Shown in pieces: positions 32,109 through 36,265 of a DNA stretch of 36,265 bases; the first letter of the stretch is position 1; each line of letters starts with the position of its first letter. Made by a program: the position numbers and the translations under genes. Under the pieces are notes generated by a model. It did not search any database. It saw nothing but the letters and a program-made list of their open reading frames with translations, and had not been told where the DNA came from. The stretch comes from Elainella sp. Prado103 (GTDB lineage Bacteria; Cyanobacteriota; Cyanobacteriia; Elainellales; Elainellaceae): NCBI GenBank assembly GCA_025454395.1, contig JALOOM010000045.1:1-36265 (forward strand). Direction: 5' to 3'.

Positions 32109-34367
32109 TTAACTGGGAGATATGTTGGGCAGTTCTCCGAGTAACCCTTGAGGGCGAGATTCCGCCCTGGATCCGGGAACAGTAGCTGATCCGGGAGCTG
32201 ATCCGGGAGCTGATCCGGGAACAATACCTGCGGGCTGCTCAGCAGAGCTGGTTGAGGCAGTTGTAGCAGTCACCATGGGTAAGGTAAACCAGAAAGTGGT
32301 ACCGGCTCCAGGTTGGGTTTCGACCCCAATTTCGCCATCATGGGCTTGAATAATTTGCTGACAGAGGTAGAGCCCCAACCCTAACCCCACGGACTTGGGC
32401 TTATTGGTACCGCGAAAATAGGGATCGAACAATCGATCGCACTGTTCTGGCGGAATACCCACGCCGTTATCAGCCACGGTGCAGTAGATCCGATCGGTTT
32501 CGAGGCGAGCATCTAAGGTAATCTTGAGCCCCATCGGGTTATGCTTCAAGGCGTTGGCCAGCAGGTTTTGATAGACCCGCCCCAACTGAAGCGGATCGAC
32601 CTGCACCAAGGGCAATTGCTCGGAGATGCGATTATCGAGTTGGGCTTGGTCTTTTTCTAACATCGGCTGTAAATCAGCCACCGCATTCGTCACCAACCGC
32701 TTCAACGTCACGGGCTGAGGATGGAAGGCGATCCCCCACATTTCAGCCGCATGGGTATCAATGAGGGAATTGATCAGTTCTAACTGATGGCGACTGCTCT
32801 CCTGCATTCGTTCCAACACTTTGCGGGAGAGGTGAATGTCGTCGCCGGTTTGGCTACTCAGGTTATTTAAGACCATCGACATACCCAACACGGGGTTGCG
32901 TAGATCATGAGAGACCGCTCGCAAGAACAGGTTCAACTGGCGACGCAGTTCAGCCTCTAGGGTTTCTAACTCGTCATTTTTCTGTTCCAACCCGCGGGAA
33001 TATTCCTCTAACTGTTGATGGGAATGCTTCAGCTCTTGGCGCATGTGGTTAAAGGCATTCACCAAGACCCCCAATTCGCCCGATCGCTTGATCGTGACCG
33101 GCCGATCCCAATCGCCTCGGGCCAGACCATCCGCCGCCCGAATCAACTGCATGATCGGGCGGGTTAACCATCGCCCTGCCGCAACCCCTAAAGCAATGGC
33201 TCCGGCCGATCCCAATAAGCACAGGAGTGCGGTAGTGAGATTATTCGCCCGAATCTGCGCCATGAAATCGTTTTGGGGCACGGTGATCACCACCAACCAA
33301 TCCAACCCGGCATAGCGACGATCGCGGAAGGATTCCACCCGCACAAACTGTTTGGCACCATCCGCCGTCCGAAACTCGAGCTGTTGGGGGGCTTGCCGCA
33401 ATAGAAAGGCAACTTGGTCAAAACTGCCAAACTTGTTCACCAGATATTGAGCAGTTTCCCGGGTCAATACATTCTTACTTTCGATCGCTCGTACACTGTT
33501 CAAACCCTCTCCCGTTTGCACAAACGGATCTTCCTGGGTTGAAGTTGCCAGCAAATCCCCATCCAGTTGCAAAATGAAAATTTGCCCCGAGTTCCCGACC
33601 TGCAAGCTATGCAAAAACTCGTTCATGTCAAGCAGGCTGAGGGTAGCATCCGCCACACCCATCAGGTTACCTTGGCGATCATACAGGGGTTGATCTGCAG
33701 AAATCACAAAGTCTTCGTTCGGGCCAACGGTACTGTAGGGCCCCACCCAAACCAGTTGGCCCGCCTGCACAGCCCGCTTATACCAATCCCGAGTCCGAGG
33801 ATCATAGAAAGGGGATTCGGCGATCAGCTCTCCTTGCTTACCAAATTGATTGATTTCCCAGGTTCGTAAGGTGGTATCTATCCGGTGATCACGCAGGCTC
33901 CGAGTTAACAGATCTTGGTTGGAATAATAGCCCAGATCCAAGTAATCGCCCTGTTCGGTGGCCAATGCCAGTAAGGAGATATCATCTGGCTGTTGCAGGA
34001 CGATCGATTCACCCGTCGGCGCTTCAGAGCGATTGTTAAACTGATTAAACTGATGCCACAGGTAGTCTTGCAGCATCTCCATATTATCCAGGTCAATAAT
34101 CCCCTGCCGCACCGCATCGGCATTCATCTGGTTGGCTAACCGAGGCATCCGTAAATAGGTGACTAAGGTCTGCTCAACTCGCTGCCCCACTTCCCGCTCC
34201 AATTGGGTGGCTAGATCACGGACGGCCCGCTCGCCATTCTGAAAGGACAAAATGCCAATTAACATGGCTACGAGCAAGATCAGCAGCAGAAATGGAATGA
34301 TCAGCACAGCTCGCAGCGGTAAGCGAGCGATCAACCGATTCAGAGCAGATTGAAGGGGCTTGGGCAT
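32109..34367 (-). CDS. Membrane sensor histidine kinase with dCACHE and HAMP domains
   Basis: The 752-aa protein has membrane segment 1 (about 19-41), a large periplasmic double-CACHE-type sensor (about 45-370, with ESPFYDPRTRDWYKRAV and DQPLYDRQGNLMGVADATLSL), membrane segment 2 (378-398), HAMP (399-452), a coiled coil, HisKA with His487 in the less usual H box AVSHDLRNPVLGM, and HATPase (NLLANALKHN, DNGVGIP, GLGLGLYLCQQ). dCACHE sensors usually bind small ligands such as amino acids or carboxylates, but the ligand here is unknown. A flexible tail carries GSAP repeats. No response regulator is near. ATG 34367 (MPKPLQ) is chosen. The frame opens at 34520, with 51 residues that do not look like protein of this family. 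Confidence 0.9.
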   Translation of the reverse strand: MPKPLQSALNRLIARLPLRAVLIIPFLLLILLVAMLIGILSFQNGERAVRDLATQLEREVGQRVEQTLVTYLRMPRLANQMNADAVRQGIIDLDNMEMLQDYLWHQFNQFNNRSEAPTGESIVLQQPDDISLLALATEQGDYLDLGYYSNQDLLTRSLRDHRIDTTLRTWEINQFGKQGELIAESPFYDPRTRDWYKRAVQAGQLVWVGPYSTVGPNEDFVISADQPLYDRQGNLMGVADATLSLLDMNEFLHSLQVGNSGQIFILQLDGDLLATSTQEDPFVQTGEGLNSVRAIESKNVLTRETAQYLVNKFGSFDQVAFLLRQAPQQLEFRTADGAKQFVRVESFRDRRYAGLDWLVVITVPQNDFMAQIRANNLTTALLCLLGSAGAIALGVAAGRWLTRPIMQLIRAADGLARGDWDRPVTIKRSGELGVLVNAFNHMRQELKHSHQQLEEYSRGLEQKNDELETLEAELRRQLNLFLRAVSHDLRNPVLGMSMVLNNLSSQTGDDIHLSRKVLERMQESSRHQLELINSLIDTHAAEMWGIAFHPQPVTLKRLVTNAVADLQPMLEKDQAQLDNRISEQLPLVQVDPLQLGRVYQNLLANALKHNPMGLKITLDARLETDRIYCTVADNGVGIPPEQCDRLFDPYFRGTNKPKSVGLGLGLYLCQQIIQAHDGEIGVETQPGAGTTFWFTLPMVTATTASTSSAEQPAGIVPGSAPGSAPGSATVPGSRAESRPQGLLGELPNISPS
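32185..32220. repeat. In-frame tandem repeat, 12-bp unit, 3 copies, in histidine kinase tail
   Basis: GCTGATCCGGGA occurs exactly at 32185, 32197 and 32209. It encodes the GSAP tetrapeptides in the C-terminal tail, after the ATPase domain. Confidence 0.93.
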
Positions 34368-34608
34368 GGCAGAGTACCAATGTGACGAGATGCCTGTCTT
34401 TTCCCATCGGGGGAGTGGCAAGGCACAGATCGGCTCAATCAGACATCCTCCCTTAGACCCTATCTTAGAATCACCCTTTGACTCAAGTTTTCCGGAAGTC
34501 TGTCGCCAGGATATCGACAAAAGCCGCTTGCCAAAGCATGATATTCAGGAAGTCTGCCTCCCCTTATGCTGAGGAGAGTCGCTTGCAAAGGCCCGATTGG
34601 ATCGACCC

Positions 34609-36078
34609 ATGACTGATTTAGTTTTATTCTGGCATCGCCGTGATCTACGCACGATCGACAATGTGGGGTTAAGCGCTGCCCGTCAACGCACCCCGCAAGT
34701 GGTGGGGGTATTTTGCCTCGATCCCCATATTCTCGAAAAAGACGATGTAGCTCCCGCCCGGGTGGCCTATCTGCTCGGTAGTTTACAGGAACTTCAAGCC
34801 AGTTACGCCCAGGTGGGCAGCCAGCTTCTGATTCTGCAAGGCGATCCGCTCCAACGAATTCCTGCCTTGGCCCAAGCCCTGCAAGCCAGAGCTGTTTATC
34901 TGAATCGGGATGTAGAACCTTACGGACGGCAGCGCGATCGAGCCATGCAAGCAGCCCTGGGTGCAATGGGCATTGAAATCCAAGGCTACTGGGATCAACT
35001 CCTCCATGCCCCTGGTCAGGTCGTCACTGGCACAGGTCAGCCCTATACGGTTTACACGCCGTTTTGGCGCAACTGGCGCAATCAGACTAAAGCTGAGCCG
35101 ATCGCACCCTTGCACGATGCCATTGGATTAACCGGCGAGCAGCAAGCGATCAGCCAGTCGATGGGAGTGATCCCGTTACCCAGCCTGACGGATTTAGGCT
35201 TCTCCTGGGAACACCCGCTGCTCCTAGCTCCGGGCACCCAGGCGGCTCAAGAGCAGCTTGACCAATTTTGTGCTCAGGCGATCGACACCTACGATGAACA
35301 ACGCAACTTTCCAGCCATTGACGGCACCTCTCGGCTCAGCGCCGCCCTGAAGTTTGGTACGATCGGCATCCGCACGGTTTGGGCAGCCAGTGAAACCGCT
35401 GATGCCCATAGCCGCAGCGATGAAACCCGGCAGAATATTCAGACCTGGCAGCAAGAGTTAGCCTGGCGTGAGTTTTATCAACAGGCTATGTTTCATTTTC
35501 CCGAATTAGCCGAGGGTTCCTACCGAAAACCATTCAAGCAATTTCCCTGGCAAAATAACGACACTCATTTTCAAGCCTGGTGTGACGGGCGAACGGGTTA
35601 TCCGATCGTGGATGCCGCCATGCGCCAACTGAATACGATCGGCTGGATGCACAACCGCTGTCGCATGATTGTGGCTAGCTTTCTCACCAAAGATCTAATC
35701 ATCGACTGGCAATGGGGCGAAAAATACTTTATGCAAAAGCTGATGGATGGTGATCTATCTGCCAATAATGGCGGCTGGCAATGGAGTGCCTCCAGCGGCA
35801 TGGATCCAAAACCCCTACGCATTTTTAATCCAGCTAGCCAGGCCCAAAAATTCGATCCCGAAGGGGAATATATCCGAGCCTGGCTACCGGAACTGCGCCG
35901 CCTCGACACTGAAGCCCTCCTGACCGGCAAAATCTCCCCGGCCGAGCGGCAGAGCTGCAACTATCCCCTACCGATCGTTGATCATAAACAACAGCAGAGT
36001 CGGTTCAAAGCACTGTATCAGCAACAAAAAGATCAGCAACAAAAAGATCAGCAACAAAAAGAGGCCGTTCATGAGTAA
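34609..36078 (+). CDS. phr: Cyclobutane pyrimidine dimer photolyase
   Basis: Photolyase uses blue light and reduced FAD to split UV-induced pyrimidine dimers. The 489-aa protein has the antenna-binding alpha/beta domain ([15 protein letters not shown] at the start) and the helical FAD domain ([71 protein letters not shown]). The electron-transfer tryptophans are Trp314, Trp367 and Trp390, the same numbers as in the Synechococcus enzyme. The antenna is therefore likely 8-hydroxy-deazaflavin, though this is inferred. ATG 34609 is preferred to TTG 34597. A 15-bp repeat near the 3' end adds QQKDQ units to the tail. The gene is divergent from the histidine kinase, with about 240 bases between starts. 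Confidence 0.95.
   Translation: MTDLVLFWHRRDLRTIDNVGLSAARQRTPQVVGVFCLDPHILEKDDVAPARVAYLLGSLQELQASYAQVGSQLLILQGDPLQRIPALAQALQARAVYLNRDVEPYGRQRDRAMQAALGAMGIEIQGYWDQLLHAPGQVVTGTGQPYTVYTPFWRNWRNQTKAEPIAPLHDAIGLTGEQQAISQSMGVIPLPSLTDLGFSWEHPLLLAPGTQAAQEQLDQFCAQAIDTYDEQRNFPAIDGTSRLSAALKFGTIGIRTVWAASETADAHSRSDETRQNIQTWQQELAWREFYQQAMFHFPELAEGSYRKPFKQFPWQNNDTHFQAWCDGRTGYPIVDAAMRQLNTIGWMHNRCRMIVASFLTKDLIIDWQWGEKYFMQKLMDGDLSANNGGWQWSASSGMDPKPLRIFNPASQAQKFDPEGEYIRAWLPELRRLDTEALLTGKISPAERQSCNYPLPIVDHKQQQSRFKALYQQQKDQQQKDQQQKEAVHE
36019..36063. repeat. In-frame tandem repeat, 15-bp unit, 3 copies, at the photolyase end
   Basis: CAGCAACAAAAAGAT starts at 36019, 36034 and 36049 (the last ending GAG). It encodes the Q-Q-K-D pentapeptides of the C-terminal tail. 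Confidence 0.93.
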
Positions 36079-36156
36079 TCTGCACAGGATAAACTACCAA
36101 GCAATCATTCAAAACTTTCATGATATATAATTTAATACATCTGAGAATACGTCAAA

Positions 36157-36265
36157 ATGTATATGGAATATATTAATTGGAAAAGTAGCGATCCATCAGC
36201 GATTGTAGTCGATCTACATCACCAAGACACAATCTTAACGGGGTCTCCGTTAGTCCCCATTAGAA
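36157..36265 (+). CDS. Possible 5' end of an ORF cut by the window edge
   Basis: From ATG 36157 a frame stays open for 36 codons to the end of the window: MYMEYINWKSSDPSAIVV, then DLHHQDTILTGSPLVPIR. A second ATG is two codons on. The residue mix looks like real protein, but there is no good ribosome binding site. The only promoter hint is TATAAT at 36126-36131 without a clear -35. The segment is much richer in AT than the genes to its left. I recognise no family. Confidence 0.33.
   Translation, partial: MYMEYINWKSSDPSAIVVDLHHQDTILTGSPLVPIR
36236..36252. other. Small perfect inverted repeat at the window edge
   Basis: TAACGG (36236-36241), loop GGTCT, CCGTTA (36247-36252). It lies inside the possible truncated ORF. 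No T-run follows in the visible bases. Confidence 0.3.

Overview
This is a cyanobacterial chromosomal window. The evidence is the many GCGATCGC (HIP1) octamers, for example at 769-776, 1354-1361 and 15944-15951, and a gene set typical of cyanobacteria: the DUF3038/DUF4335 pair, an acyl-ACP synthetase of cyanobacterial type, a zinc-ribbon Ser/Thr kinase with WD40 repeats, a DUF4126 membrane protein, and a photolyase whose tryptophan positions match the Synechococcus enzyme. I cannot name the genus. I see no insertion sequence, prophage, CRISPR array, rRNA or tRNA. The window reads as ordinary, mostly vertical chromosome.

Layout. (1) 170-4325, minus strand: acyl-ACP/acyl-CoA synthetase, a YlqD-like coiled-coil protein and the pyruvate dehydrogenase E2 subunit, ending in a clear terminator. 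(2) 4478-7672: a DUF427 protein, the translationally coupled DUF3038-DUF4335 pair, and a convergent conserved protein of unknown function. (3) 7673-10558: a repeat-rich spacer, an OmpA-like envelope protein and fmt. (4) 10561-13936, minus: a 68-aa unknown, polyphosphate kinase and a small four-cysteine protein. (5) 14117-14904, minus: iron superoxide dismutase with a candidate terminator. (6) 15464-21218, plus: a tight secD-secF-Uma2-mutS cluster. (7) 21322-23603: an MscS-family channel, a six-codon leader-like ORF and a small conserved unknown. (8) 23726-26611, minus: a ribbon-helix-helix protein, a soluble GAF histidine kinase and DUF4126. (9) 27181-32073: lepA, a convergent Ser/Thr kinase with WD40 propeller, and an alpha/beta hydrolase. 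(10) 32109-36265: a membrane histidine kinase, photolyase, and an AT-rich right edge with a possible truncated ORF.

The most striking non-gene signal is a scatter of short tandem repeats with units of 10-19 bp and 2-5 copies. Almost every array has its own unrelated unit. Inside genes the period is always 12 or 15 bp, so frame is kept (fmt, ppk, MscS, both histidine kinases, the Ser/Thr kinase, photolyase). Between genes the period is free (10, 11, 13, 14, 15, 16, 17, 19). The ompA-fmt spacer is made almost entirely of five successive arrays. This looks like a genome-wide habit of short tandem duplication rather than a family of mobile repeats. I found no convincing new defence or biosynthetic system. 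The most promising unknowns are the DUF3038-DUF4335 pair, the histidine kinase-DUF4126 pair, the 16-bp repeats next to the ribbon-helix-helix gene, and the six-codon ORF at 23252.
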